Source: Lutibacter oricola | GTDB taxonomy: Bacteria > Bacteroidota > Bacteroidia > Flavobacteriales > Flavobacteriaceae | NCBI RefSeq assembly: GCF_900106565.1 | Contig: NZ_FNNJ01000009.1 | Location: 83,152 to 147,151 of the forward strand | Direction: 5' to 3' | DNA: 64,000 nucleotides | Shown: one piece after another, positions 8,138 through 17,432 of the stretch | How the letters are laid out: the number at the start of each line of letters is the position of its first letter | Numbering within the stretch: position 1 is the first letter of the stretch | Notes under the pieces: model-generated | Told to the model about the DNA's origin: nothing | Seen by the model: only the letters and a program-made list of their open reading frames with translations | The model's database searches: none | Translations under genes and position numbers: made by a program

Positions 8138-10252
8138 TTAATTAGGGATTACAATTTTAATCTCTGTTCCTGCAGAAATATTTGTATTAAACAAATCTAT
8201 AATTTCTATTGTAATATTAGTTTTATATAATTGGTTGTAAATTTCAATTTGTTTTTTATTTAAACCAATACCTTTTCCGCTTTTGTTTGGGTCTTTTTCA
8301 GTATTCAACTTAGCTTTTTCAAGTCCAATACCATTGTCTTTTAGTGAAATTTGAACAGCGTTGTTAGTGTGCTTAACTTTCAATTCTAACAAGCCTTCAT
8401 TTTCAATTCCATTAAATGCATGTTTTACAGCATTTTCAGCAAAATTTTGCACTAATAATCTAGGTATCAAAACTTTTTCTGTATTAACAACCTCTCCAAC
8501 AACAATTGTAAAACTAAACCTGTTTTTAAACCGCCCTTTCATTAAGGTTAAATAACTCTCGGTAAAGTTTAATTCTTCTTTTAAACTCCAATTATCTTTA
8601 TCAGAAAAAAACATTGCCGAACGCATTAAACTAGAAAAATTTGTCATTAAATCATAAGCTTCAAAACGTTCGCCTTTTAAAACTTTTGCAGAAACAGTGT
8701 TTAACGCATTAAATGTAAAATGAGGATCTAATTTAGAATTCACTAATTGCAATTGCAACGCTGTAATTTCTTTCTGAAGTTTTTCTCTTTTTAATACAAT
8801 ATGTTTTCTAATTTTTTGAGGTAAATAAACAAAACCAACACTTAATAAATAAATACCTATAAATAATAAAAATCTATATGGATAATACACAGCCCTGGTT
8901 AACCTATATGTATATAAAAAATACCTATCTGTTACTTTCACCAATTGTGCTTTTTCTGTTTTTTTGGTTTGAGCATAAAAATTCCAGCTTTTTAAGTATA
9001 AATTTACATCAAACTCTAATTCCTGATTAAAATTATCTAAATACAAACTTGCTAAACCCGTTTTATAATTTTCACCTATAAAACCAAATTTGTTATCATC
9101 AACATTAAAAGGAATTAAACTAGAATTTGGTAAGCTACTTGTTAAACTATTTTGAGAGACAGTCATTTCATCTGGTTTGTATTCAAAATAATTTAAGTTA
9201 CTATTTACAGAACCTTCTACAACAAAATGGTTTTGTTTATTTTCTGAAAAAACTAAAATTTTGTTTTTTAGAATTACACCTTTCTTTTTATCTTTTTTTA
9301 ATACTTCTCCTTTATTATTAATTGAGAAAACATAATTATTATCTTTTTCTCCTTCTTCATTTACCACATAAAAATGATTTTCATTTTTAAAAACCAATGG
9401 TCCGTTTACTCTGGTAGCTGTACCTTTGAAAGAAATTGGTTCAAAAGCAAATTCTAATTTATCGTTAAATCCAAAAATCCACGAAGAATTATCTTTATAT
9501 GGATACGGAAAATTAGGAGGACAATTATCTGTAGCTTTTGTTGTACTAATTAATAATAATTTGTTGCTCTCGGTTTTAATTGGCACTACAAAATGCTGGC
9601 TTCCAGTATTTATAGAGCTTATAAACTCATCATTTTTAAAGTCGTAAGCCATTATTTTTCTAGGTACTAAAGCAAAGCCTCCATTTAATAAAAAGTACAT
9701 TTCATTTATACCATCATTATTATAATCGTAATTTACAATGGGTCTTAACACAAAATCTTTTGCACCTTCATCTAAACCAATTTTAGAAACAAACTTTCCA
9801 TACAACACTACTTTTGAAGTCTTAAAATCTACGGCGTTTAAAAACAATGAATCTGCCTTTTGTGTAAACACAAATAGCTCTTTAACGCCATCATTATTAA
9901 CATCGTTAAAAATTGGAATATTTAAATTCTCCTGCTGAGGTAAATTTCCATAAAAATTGAATTGTTTTTTTAGTAAACTATTCTTTTCCTGAAAATAGCA
10001 ACATGCATTTATATTTCTATAGTTTAAAACATCTATTTGATCTTTTACACCATCTTTATTAACATCTTCATAAAAAGTAAGTAATTTAGTTTTACCTCTC
10101 GCTTCTTTATGCTCTAATGTAAAATTATATTTATTAAATAAATTCGGTAATAATGAGCTAATAATAATTGTTGGAATTAATGCCAATAACCAAGGACTTG
10201 ACAAGGCAATAAATAAATTATTTTTAAGAGTTTCTTTCCAAATCCTATACAT
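8138..10252 (-). CDS. LytS-family sensor histidine kinase with calcium-loop periplasmic sensor
   Basis: I place the start at the ATG at 10252 (704 residues). The longer reading frame needs a TTG, whereas this ATG overlaps the response-regulator stop by 8 bases (ATGTATAG), a sign of translational coupling. Layout: one membrane helix (about residues 14-35), then a long periplasmic region. That region holds three DxNxDG loops of the FG-GAP/VCBS type (DVNKDGVKD at about 63, DVNNDGVKE at about 117, DYNNDGINE at about 175), so a beta-propeller that may bind calcium is likely. Next come a second helix (FLLFIGIYLLSVGFVYLP) and a His_kinase domain of the LytS/YehU type, with phospho-acceptor His511 in LDPHFTFNALN. 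A HATPase domain with DNGIGL follows. The stimulus is unknown. Confidence 0.88.
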   Translation of the reverse strand: MYRIWKETLKNNLFIALSSPWLLALIPTIIISSLLPNLFNKYNFTLEHKEARGKTKLLTFYEDVNKDGVKDQIDVLNYRNINACCYFQEKNSLLKKQFNFYGNLPQQENLNIPIFNDVNNDGVKELFVFTQKADSLFLNAVDFKTSKVVLYGKFVSKIGLDEGAKDFVLRPIVNYDYNNDGINEMYFLLNGGFALVPRKIMAYDFKNDEFISSINTGSQHFVVPIKTESNKLLLISTTKATDNCPPNFPYPYKDNSSWIFGFNDKLEFAFEPISFKGTATRVNGPLVFKNENHFYVVNEEGEKDNNYVFSINNKGEVLKKDKKKGVILKNKILVFSENKQNHFVVEGSVNSNLNYFEYKPDEMTVSQNSLTSSLPNSSLIPFNVDDNKFGFIGENYKTGLASLYLDNFNQELEFDVNLYLKSWNFYAQTKKTEKAQLVKVTDRYFLYTYRLTRAVYYPYRFLLFIGIYLLSVGFVYLPQKIRKHIVLKREKLQKEITALQLQLVNSKLDPHFTFNALNTVSAKVLKGERFEAYDLMTNFSSLMRSAMFFSDKDNWSLKEELNFTESYLTLMKGRFKNRFSFTIVVGEVVNTEKVLIPRLLVQNFAENAVKHAFNGIENEGLLELKVKHTNNAVQISLKDNGIGLEKAKLNTEKDPNKSGKGIGLNKKQIEIYNQLYKTNITIEIIDLFNTNISAGTEIKIVIPN

Positions 10253-10967
10253 TGTTAAATATGGAATTAAATTCTCTTGAAAATGTTGTTGAAACTGATA
10301 GTTCAATCTGCTTTTTATTTAATTTAAGTACGCATTTTTTATTCTTTTTATGAATTGAAATTATACTGTTTTTATGAACTACAGTAGAACGATTAATTTT
10401 AATAAACTCACATTTTGGAAACTTTTCTACTAGAACTCCCATATTAGCGGAAGCTATTAGTTTAGAACCATTTTTCAAATAAATATATGTATAATTTCCT
10501 TCAGCTTCAAAATATGCAACATCATTAGGCTCTACTATTATTGTATTTCCTTTTGAAGTAATTAATACTTTATTAGGTTTTGTTTTTACATCAATTTCTT
10601 CCAAGCTTTTTAGAAGCTTTTTTACTGTAGTTTTTAGTTCTGCCCTACTTACAGGTTTTAATAAATAGCTAAAAACATTGTGTTTAATTGCTTTAATAGC
10701 ATAATTATTGTAAGCCGTAACCATAATAATTTTCACATTAGAATTACATTCTCTAATTTTCTCCAATAAATCTATACCATTAACCACAGGCATATTAATA
10801 TCTAAAAAAATTAAATCGACAGTTGTAGTCATTAAAACTGGAAAAATATCTAACGGATTCGATATTTTTTTTAGCGTTTTAATTTGGGGGTATTCACTTA
10901 AAAGTATTTCTAAAGAATCTAAAGCGTCTTGTTCATCATCAACAAGAATAGTATTGATATTGGGCAT
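10245..10967 (-). CDS. LytTR-family response regulator
   Basis: I use the ATG at 10967 (240 residues), not the upstream TTG, because it begins MPNINTILVDDE and lies about 20 bases after the predicted transcription start. The receiver domain covers residues 1-120, with the acidic pair DD at 10-11, the phospho-acceptor Asp56 in LIFLDINMP, and Lys in LLKPVS. The LytTR DNA-binding domain (about 140-238) shows FEAEGNYTYIYLKNG and INRSTVVHKNSI. LytTR proteins bind direct repeats in target promoters. The gene overlaps the cognate kinase by 8 bases. Targets cannot be named from this window. Confidence 0.92.
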   Translation of the reverse strand: MPNINTILVDDEQDALDSLEILLSEYPQIKTLKKISNPLDIFPVLMTTTVDLIFLDINMPVVNGIDLLEKIRECNSNVKIIMVTAYNNYAIKAIKHNVFSYLLKPVSRAELKTTVKKLLKSLEEIDVKTKPNKVLITSKGNTIIVEPNDVAYFEAEGNYTYIYLKNGSKLIASANMGVLVEKFPKCEFIKINRSTVVHKNSIISIHKKNKKCVLKLNKKQIELSVSTTFSREFNSIFNNV

Positions 10968-10994
10968 AAAAACTGGGGGCAATTTTATTACATT

Positions 10995-11026
10995 CAAAAA
11001 TACTAAATATTAACCTTTTAAAACAA
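10995..11026 (-). promoter_or_regulatory. Promoter of the two-component operon
   Basis: Reading leftward, a TTG (11024-11026) is followed after 21 bases by TATTTTTG (10995-11002), a good fit to the Flavobacterium TTG-N(17-23)-TAnnTTTG promoter. Transcription would start near 10988, supporting the ATG at 10967 as the true start of the regulator. Confidence 0.6.
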
Positions 11027-11130
11027 AAAATACACTTAATTTACGTTTTTCCACACCTTTAAAACTCAATCGTTTGACTGCGTGATGATTATTAAATTAC
11101 TTCAATAAAACAAGATAAATTTATAAATAC

Positions 11131-11138
11131 TATATTTG
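11131..11138 (+). promoter_or_regulatory. -7 box upstream of the penicillin-acylase-type gene
   Basis: TATATTTG matches TAnnTTTG exactly, 32 bases before the ATG at 11171. No TTG at -33 was seen, so the promoter may be weak or activator-dependent. Confidence 0.5.
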
Positions 11139-11170
11139 AAGGTAACTAAACTAAATCTAATCAAAAAAAC

Positions 11171-13561
11171 ATGCGTGTATTAAAAAAAATAATACTTGCT
11201 TTTCTTGCCATTGTGGTTATTATGCTAATTGGTGGGTGGATTTATTATACATCTATGCAGCCTAATTATTCTGGTAATATTAAGCTTCATAAACTTCAAA
11301 AGGAAACCACTACATATTTTGATGATTATGGCATACCACATATTTATGCCGAAAACAAACTAGACGCTTATACAATGTTGGGGTATGTACACGCCCAAGA
11401 CAGGCTTTGGCAAATGGAATTAATGCGAAGAATTGCTCCTGGAAAACTTTCTGAAATATTTGGTAAAGACATGTTAGAAAACGACAAGTTTTTTACAACT
11501 CTTGGTATTGATGAAGTGTCCGAAAAAGCTATAAATAATTTAGATAAAAACAGCGAAACTTATAAAATAGCAGAAGCTTATGCAAACGGAGTTAATCAAT
11601 TTATAGATAATGGCGCTACACCTATAGAATTTACACTTATTGGCATAGAGAAACAAGCCTATACAATAAAAGACATGTACAACATTTTAGGATATATGTC
11701 TTTCAGTTTTGCAATGGCACAAAAAACAGACCCATTATTAAGTAGCATTAAAGAAAAACTTGGCAACGCTTATTTAAAAGATTTAAATATTGATGTAAAT
11801 CCAAATACGTTGCTTATAAAAAATTCAAAACAACAAGTTGAAGAGTTTGAACAACTATCTGCACAAGTAACTAGAATTATAAACAAATCTCCAATACCTG
11901 CATTTATTGGCAGTAATAGTTGGGTAGTTTCAGCAAATAAAACAAGTACTGGCAATGTTCTTTTTGCTAATGACCCACATATAGGTTTCTCTCAACCAGG
12001 TGTTTGGTACGAAGCCCACCTTTCTGCAACAAATTACGAAATGTATGGATACCACATTGCTGGTGTACCTTTCCCTTTATTAGGACATAACAGAGAATAC
12101 GCATATGGTTTAACTATGTTCGAGAATGATGATCTTGATTTTTACAAAGAAGAAAATCACCCAACAGATTCAACTAAGTATAAAACGGCTAATGGATATA
12201 AAAAATATAGCACAATTACAAAAACTATTAAAGTTAAGGATGCAAATGCTGTAACTTTAACTGTAAAAAACACAAGTCACGGACCTATAATTAATAATTT
12301 AATTGAAACTGTAAACCAACAAGAACCAATTTCTATGTTTTGGGTTTATACACATTTTAATTCAAAACTATTAACAGCTTTAAATTACATTTCTGGAGCT
12401 AAAAAAATGGCAGATGTTAAAAAAGGAGCTTCTTTAATACATGCTCCAGGATTAAATATAATGTATGGTGATGCTAAAGGAAATGTTGCTTGGTGGGCTG
12501 CCGGCAAATTATACAAACAAAAACCACATGTAAACAGAAAATTTATATTGAATGGTGTATCTGGAGAAGATGATGTTGTAAAATATTTAAATTTTAGTGA
12601 AAACCCAATGGCAGAAAATCCAACATGGAATTATGTATACTCTGCGAACAACCAACCAGATAGTATTGCAAACATGTTATACCCTGGATATTACTTACCA
12701 GAAGATAGAGCTAAAAGAATTGTTGAACTTATTGAGCAAAAAAACAATTGGTCTCGAAAAGATTTTTCGACTATGATTAACGATGTTACCTCATCTGTTT
12801 CTCCTTCAATAGTAAAAAAAATAGTACTAGCTCTTAAAAATGAACAATTAAATAATACAGAAAAAGAAGTCTTAGAAATTCTAAAAAAATGGGATGGTTC
12901 TAACACAACAGAACAAATTGCACCAACAATCTACCATAAATGGGTCTATTTATACTTAAAAAACACCTTTGAAGATGAATTAGGAGAACAACTATTTACA
13001 CAAATTGTAAATACACATTTATTTAAACGCGTAATTGCAGACCATATTAACAAAGAAAACTCCATTTGGTGGGATAATGTTAAAACTTTTGACAAAAAAG
13101 AAACAAAAAATAACATTTTAGTAAAGTCATTTAAAGAAAGCGTTGTAGCTTTGCAAAATCAGTTAGGTAAAACGTTTGAAAACTGGAAATGGGGAAATGT
13201 TCATACAGTAGAACATTCACATCCTTTGGGAACCGTAGAAAGCTTAAAACCATACTTTAACGTTGGTCCGTTTGCTTCTAAAGGAACTCGAGAAGTTATT
13301 AACAATAGAGGTTTCGAATATAATAATAGTGGATTATACACTATTAAATCTGGACCATCAACAAGAAGAATCGTAGATTTTTCGGATATTGAAAATAGTA
13401 TTAGTATATTACCAACTGGACAATCTGGAAATCCTTTCAGTAAACATTACAAAGATCAAGCAGAAATGTTTAATAAAGGTGAGTTTAGAAAAATGAGATT
13501 AAATAAAAACGAAATTATAAAAGTATCAACCAAGTTAACCGCACTACCTAAAAATGAATAA
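11171..13561 (+). CDS. Penicillin acylase family Ntn-hydrolase
   Basis: This 796-residue protein is of the penicillin amidase / acyl-homoserine lactone acylase family. It hydrolyses amide bonds with an N-terminal serine exposed by autocatalytic cleavage. The nucleophile is Ser248 in the SNSWVVS motif, followed by FANDPHIGFSQPGVWYEAHL. A single N-terminal membrane helix (about 6-27) would anchor it facing the periplasm. The family covers beta-lactams, N-acyl-homoserine lactones, cyclic imides and other amides, so the substrate is open. Its stop overlaps the start of a LacI-type regulator by 8 bases (ATGAATAA), so the two are translated together. Confidence 0.9.
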   Translation: MRVLKKIILAFLAIVVIMLIGGWIYYTSMQPNYSGNIKLHKLQKETTTYFDDYGIPHIYAENKLDAYTMLGYVHAQDRLWQMELMRRIAPGKLSEIFGKDMLENDKFFTTLGIDEVSEKAINNLDKNSETYKIAEAYANGVNQFIDNGATPIEFTLIGIEKQAYTIKDMYNILGYMSFSFAMAQKTDPLLSSIKEKLGNAYLKDLNIDVNPNTLLIKNSKQQVEEFEQLSAQVTRIINKSPIPAFIGSNSWVVSANKTSTGNVLFANDPHIGFSQPGVWYEAHLSATNYEMYGYHIAGVPFPLLGHNREYAYGLTMFENDDLDFYKEENHPTDSTKYKTANGYKKYSTITKTIKVKDANAVTLTVKNTSHGPIINNLIETVNQQEPISMFWVYTHFNSKLLTALNYISGAKKMADVKKGASLIHAPGLNIMYGDAKGNVAWWAAGKLYKQKPHVNRKFILNGVSGEDDVVKYLNFSENPMAENPTWNYVYSANNQPDSIANMLYPGYYLPEDRAKRIVELIEQKNNWSRKDFSTMINDVTSSVSPSIVKKIVLALKNEQLNNTEKEVLEILKKWDGSNTTEQIAPTIYHKWVYLYLKNTFEDELGEQLFTQIVNTHLFKRVIADHINKENSIWWDNVKTFDKKETKNNILVKSFKESVVALQNQLGKTFENWKWGNVHTVEHSHPLGTVESLKPYFNVGPFASKGTREVINNRGFEYNNSGLYTIKSGPSTRRIVDFSDIENSISILPTGQSGNPFSKHYKDQAEMFNKGEFRKMRLNKNEIIKVSTKLTALPKNE

Positions 13562-14588
13562 ACGAATAACTATAAAGCAAATCGCCCAAGCGTTACACGT
13601 TTCTATTTCAACAGTTTCAAAAGCGCTTAATGATAGCTACGAAATTAGTGAAGAAACTAAAAAGAAGATACAAGAATACGCCAAGTTACATAAGTACAAA
13701 CCTAATACACTTGCGCTAAGTCTTCAAAATAAAAAAACGAAAACTATTGGTATAATTATACCTAATATTTTAACTTACTTTTTTGCTCGTGTTTTAAGAG
13801 GTATAGAAAAAGTAGCTACAGAAAAAGGGTACAATATAATTACCTGTATTACTAACGAGTCTTATAAAAAAGAGGTAAATACTATGGAAATGCTTTCTAA
13901 TGGTACTATCGATGGTTTTATTGCTTGCATGTCTGTTGAAACTTTAAAAAACAAAAAGTTCGAACATTTTCATGACATTTTAGAAGACGGAACCCCTATT
14001 GTATTGTATGATAGAGTTCATAAAGATATTAACTGCGATAAAGTTGTTACCGACAATGTAAAAAGTGCTTATAAAGCAACCCGTTTTTTAATGAGATCGC
14101 AATGTAAAAATATTGCTGTAATTTCTACTTCGGAAGGTTTAAGCATAAATAAATTTAGAATTAAAGGATATTTAAAAGCTTTAACAAAATATGAAGTTGA
14201 GCCTAATGAAAACTTAATAATTAGACAAGACGGAGAAGAAAACCTAAAAGAGCGTATTAACCATATGCTTGACAATAATGAAGTTGATGGTATTTTTACA
14301 GTAGATGAAATTTCTGGAGCTTTAACAACGCAAGTTTTAAATGAAAGAGGTATCAAAATACCTGAAGACATAGCCATAATTGGATTTACAAATGGTATAC
14401 TTTCTCGTTATGGTTCGCCTCCTTTAACATCTGTAAATCGATTTGCTCATACAACAGGAGAAGTTGCTGCAAGCAGATTAATTGACAAGTTAGAAGATAA
14501 AATTCCTTTTGACGATATTAAAACTGAAATTATTAGAACTCAATTAGTAGAACGAGATTCTACTAAAAAAATGTTCATTAAATTTTAA
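13554..14588 (+). CDS. LacI-family transcriptional regulator
   Basis: This 344-residue regulator has an N-terminal helix-turn-helix (about residues 4-50: TIKQIAQALHVSISTVSKAL) and the hinge helix NTLALSLQNKK. A periplasmic-binding-protein-like effector domain follows (TIGIIIPN, RGIEKVATEKGY, DGIFTVDEISGALT, IAIIGFTNG). LacI regulators usually answer to a sugar or nucleoside. Here the gene is translationally coupled to a penicillin-acylase-type hydrolase and no sugar enzyme is adjacent, so the effector is unclear. A terminator follows. Confidence 0.93.
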   Translation: MNKRITIKQIAQALHVSISTVSKALNDSYEISEETKKKIQEYAKLHKYKPNTLALSLQNKKTKTIGIIIPNILTYFFARVLRGIEKVATEKGYNIITCITNESYKKEVNTMEMLSNGTIDGFIACMSVETLKNKKFEHFHDILEDGTPIVLYDRVHKDINCDKVVTDNVKSAYKATRFLMRSQCKNIAVISTSEGLSINKFRIKGYLKALTKYEVEPNENLIIRQDGEENLKERINHMLDNNEVDGIFTVDEISGALTTQVLNERGIKIPEDIAIIGFTNGILSRYGSPPLTSVNRFAHTTGEVAASRLIDKLEDKIPFDDIKTEIIRTQLVERDSTKKMFIKF

Positions 14589-14600
14589 TAAAACAACACT

Positions 14601-14630
14601 AAAAAAGATCCAATTAAGGATCTTTTTTTT
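14601..14630 (+). terminator. Terminator of the acylase-LacI operon
   Basis: The stem AAAAAGATCC / GGATCTTTTT is followed by a run of eight T, 13 bases after the LacI-type gene. Confidence 0.8.
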
Positions 14631-14693
14631 GCTTAAAACTCTTATTTATTGAATTATAGTTTTTTTACTACATTTATCAAAAAATAAATTGCT

Positions 14694-16229
14694 ATGCTTG
14701 TAAAAATATATGGAAGCGCCGTTTTTGGCGTTGAAGCCACTACTATTACTGTTGAAGTAAATATAGACAAAGGTATTGGATATCATTTAGTTGGACTACC
14801 CGACAATGCAGTAAAAGAAAGTAGTTATCGTATTTCGGCTGCACTAAACAACAACAAATATAAATTACCTGGCAAAAAAATCACCATCAATATGGCTCCT
14901 GCCGACTTGCGTAAAGAAGGATCTGCGTACGACTTACCTCTTGCTATTGGTATTTTAGCCGCTTCTAATCAAATTAAGTCTGAAAAAGTTAGTGAATACT
15001 TAATTATGGGTGAACTCTCTTTAGACGGAAGTTTACAACCAATAAAAGGTGCACTACCAATTGCCATAAAAGCTAGGGAAGAAGGTTTCAAAGGTTTTAT
15101 ACTTCCAAAACAAAATGCTAAAGAAGCTGCTATTGTAAACGACTTAAATGTTTTTGGAATTGAAAATATTACAGAAGCCATTAATTTTTTTGATAACAAA
15201 AGCGATCTAAAACCAACCGTTATAGATACCCGTGCTGAGTTTTACAAATCGTTAGATAACCCTGAATTTGATTTTTGTGATGTAAAAGGACAAGAATCCG
15301 TAAAACGATCTATGGAAATTGCTGCTGCTGGCGGACATAATATTATTTTAATTGGCCCACCAGGAAGCGGAAAAACAATGTTAAGTAAACGATTACCATC
15401 TATATTACCGCCAATGACCCTCCAAGAAGCCTTAGAAACAACAAAAATACACTCTGTTGTTGGAAAGGTGAAGGACACTGGTTTAATGAATCATAGACCT
15501 TTTAGATCGCCACACCATACTATTTCTGATGTTGCACTTGTTGGTGGTGGTCAATACCCTCAACCAGGTGAAATTTCACTATCTCATAACGGTGTTTTAT
15601 TTTTAGATGAATTGCCAGAATTTAAACGAACGGTTTTAGAAGTAATGCGTCAACCACTAGAAGACAGAGAAGTTACCATATCTAGAGCTAGATTTACTGT
15701 AACCTATCCAAGTAGTTTTATGCTAGTTGCAAGTATGAATCCAAGCCCTAGCGGCTATTTTAACGATCCTGATGCTCCTGTAACTTCATCGCCAGCAGAA
15801 ATGCAACGTTACCTTAGTAAAATATCTGGTCCATTATTAGATCGAATAGATATTCATATTGAAGTAAATCCTGTTCCTTTTGAAAAACTATCTGAAAAAA
15901 CAGAAGCCGAACCAAGTAAAAATATTAGAGAGCGTGTAACTAAAGCACGAGAAATTCAAACTAAGAGATTTTCCGAATTAAAAAACACACACTACAACGC
16001 ACAAATGAGTGTAAAACAAATAAAGAAATTTTGCGAATTAAATGAGGATAGTAAAACATTACTTAAAAATGCAATGGAACGCTTAAACCTATCTGCAAGA
16101 GCTTATGATAGAATATTAAAAGTAAGTAGAACTATTGCAGATTTAGAAGGTGTTAACGAAATTTCTACAAACCATATTGCTGAAGCCATACAATACAGAA
16201 GTTTAGATAGAGAAGGTTGGCTAGGGTAA
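14694..16229 (+). CDS. comM: YifB/ComM-family Mg-chelatase-like AAA+ ATPase
   Basis: The protein has 511 residues. The N-terminal ChlI-like domain starts MLVKIYGSAVFGVEA and contains the VGLPDNAVKES segment. A Mg-chelatase AAA+ core follows, with Walker A GPPGSGKT (221-228) and Walker B-type LFLDELPEF. A C-terminal Mg_chelatase domain covers SARAYDRILKVSRTIADLEG. Family members such as ComM are hexameric helicases that promote branch migration during integration of transforming DNA. That role in this organism is inferred. The gene converges on the EamA transporter gene with only 3 bases between stops and no terminator visible there. A near-consensus promoter (TTG 14649-14651, 17 bases, TACATTTA 14669-14676) lies upstream. 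Confidence 0.92.
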   Translation: MLVKIYGSAVFGVEATTITVEVNIDKGIGYHLVGLPDNAVKESSYRISAALNNNKYKLPGKKITINMAPADLRKEGSAYDLPLAIGILAASNQIKSEKVSEYLIMGELSLDGSLQPIKGALPIAIKAREEGFKGFILPKQNAKEAAIVNDLNVFGIENITEAINFFDNKSDLKPTVIDTRAEFYKSLDNPEFDFCDVKGQESVKRSMEIAAAGGHNIILIGPPGSGKTMLSKRLPSILPPMTLQEALETTKIHSVVGKVKDTGLMNHRPFRSPHHTISDVALVGGGQYPQPGEISLSHNGVLFLDELPEFKRTVLEVMRQPLEDREVTISRARFTVTYPSSFMLVASMNPSPSGYFNDPDAPVTSSPAEMQRYLSKISGPLLDRIDIHIEVNPVPFEKLSEKTEAEPSKNIRERVTKAREIQTKRFSELKNTHYNAQMSVKQIKKFCELNEDSKTLLKNAMERLNLSARAYDRILKVSRTIADLEGVNEISTNHIAEAIQYRSLDREGWLG

Positions 16230-16232
16230 CTA

Positions 16233-17075
16233 CTAACTATTCTTTCTTTTTAAATAAACATTATAAATTAAGCCAAACATAATTAATAGAATACCAAAAA
16301 GGGTCCATAAATTATAAATTTCGCTAAACCAGAAAGCGCCAATAAGAATTGTGAAAACAACTTCTAAATATTTTAATGGAGCAATTACATTAGTTTCGTG
16401 AGATTGAAATGCTTTTGTTAAATATAATTGACCCACATAACCAAAAATACCCAAACTTAGCAACAGTAGTAACTCTAACAAATTTGGGGTCTTCCAATTA
16501 CTAATAGACATTATTCCTCCAAAAATAAATGCCATAACCATAAAATAGTTAATAATTACTAATGGATGTTCTGAATCCCCAATTTTTCGAATTAACACAA
16601 AAATTAAACCCAAAAAAATTGCAGATAAAATTACTAGCAACAATCCCAAAGTATTTACATCTCCTCCAAAACCTTTGATAATTAAAACACCTATAAATGC
16701 AATTAAAAACAAGAACCATTGTATAGGTTTAATTTTTTCTTTCAAAAATATTAATGCAAAAATTGCTGCAAAAATTGGAGAAGTATATCTTAAAGAAACA
16801 GCAGTACCTAGTGCTAAATAATTTAAAGATTGAAAAAAACAAGTTAAAGAAACTACTCCTAAAAAACCTCTAAGCAATAGTCTTTTTCTATCATTACCTA
16901 AAATTGGAATTTTATTTTTTACTATTAAAGGAACTGTAAAAAACAATGTACCAATAGATCTAAAAAAAACAATTTGATAAGCGCTAAAATTATTTAAATA
17001 TTTTACAACGGCATTCATTAGTGCAAATGCTATAACACTAAATATCATGTAAAAAATTGCTTTTGAACTATTCAT
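16233..17075 (-). CDS. EamA-family (DMT superfamily) transporter
   Basis: This 280-residue integral membrane protein has about ten predicted helices and two EamA repeats. Signatures are FALMNAVVKYL in the first helix, FRSIGTLFFTVP, and ALGTAVSLRYTSPIFAAIFALIFLKEKI (split: LRYTSPIFAAIFALIFL), plus FTILIGAFWFSEI in the second repeat. Such proteins export metabolites or amino acids; the substrate cannot be read from sequence. It stands alone, converging on comM. Confidence 0.88.
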   Translation of the reverse strand: MNSSKAIFYMIFSVIAFALMNAVVKYLNNFSAYQIVFFRSIGTLFFTVPLIVKNKIPILGNDRKRLLLRGFLGVVSLTCFFQSLNYLALGTAVSLRYTSPIFAAIFALIFLKEKIKPIQWFLFLIAFIGVLIIKGFGGDVNTLGLLLVILSAIFLGLIFVLIRKIGDSEHPLVIINYFMVMAFIFGGIMSISNWKTPNLLELLLLLSLGIFGYVGQLYLTKAFQSHETNVIAPLKYLEVVFTILIGAFWFSEIYNLWTLFGILLIMFGLIYNVYLKRKNS

Positions 17076-17187
17076 AAAAAACCCTTAATCAATATGTTAA
17101 AATAATTAGCAAAATAACATTAATAAAACTTAAATTTCTAATACTATGTTACAATATTTAAAAAATTCAAGATTAGGAAAATTAAAA

Positions 17188-17226
17188 AGGGGTTATTTAC
17201 CCTTATATTTTCAGTAAATACCCCCT
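17188..17226. repeat. Imperfect inverted repeat, possible operator
   Basis: AGGGGTTATTTAC (17188-17200) is repeated inverted as GTAAATACCCCCT (17214-17226), 12 of 13 positions pairing, with a 13-base spacer. It lies upstream of a TAAGTTTG box and could be a regulator site or an RNA hairpin. Confidence 0.45.
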
Positions 17227-17248
17227 ACAATTTAAACTAAACTAGACG

Positions 17249-17338
17249 TAAGTTTGTATAAGAAAAAGAAAAGTACAGTATTGTTAATTATGGGAAATTG
17301 CAATCTAAAAAAACCACTCAGCGCTGAGTGGTTTTTTT
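17249..17338 (+). ncRNA. Candidate small RNA with own -7 box and terminator
   Basis: The 357-base gap between the EamA gene and the secreted-protein gene (17076-17432) has no credible protein gene. It does contain a perfect -7 box TAAGTTTG (17249-17256). About 50 bases later comes a perfect 16+16 palindrome (17307-17338, core CCACTCAGCGCTGAGTGG) ending in a T run. A transcript from about 17263 to 17338 (roughly 75 nt) would have no long ORF. This is inference: no known RNA family is recognised. Confidence 0.35.
17307..17338. terminator. Orphan intrinsic terminator
   Basis: A perfect 32-base palindrome with A run before and T run after, as strong as any gene-end terminator in the window. It follows no annotated gene on either strand (see the small RNA candidate). 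Confidence 0.75.
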
Positions 17339-17432
17339 TAATTAAAAAAGTATTACTTTTCCCTAATATCTCACTAGTTTTTTGTTTGAAAAAATTGTTT
17401 ATTTGGCACCAAATTTGCTATAAAAAGAAACT

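Noticed and set aside
10253..10306. N-terminal extension of the histidine kinase
   Set aside because: It requires a TTG start and a 62-base overlap with the regulator; the ATG at 10252 with an 8-base overlap is more natural.
10968..10997. N-terminal extension of the response regulator
   Set aside because: It starts with TTG in the -7 box itself, upstream of the predicted transcript start.
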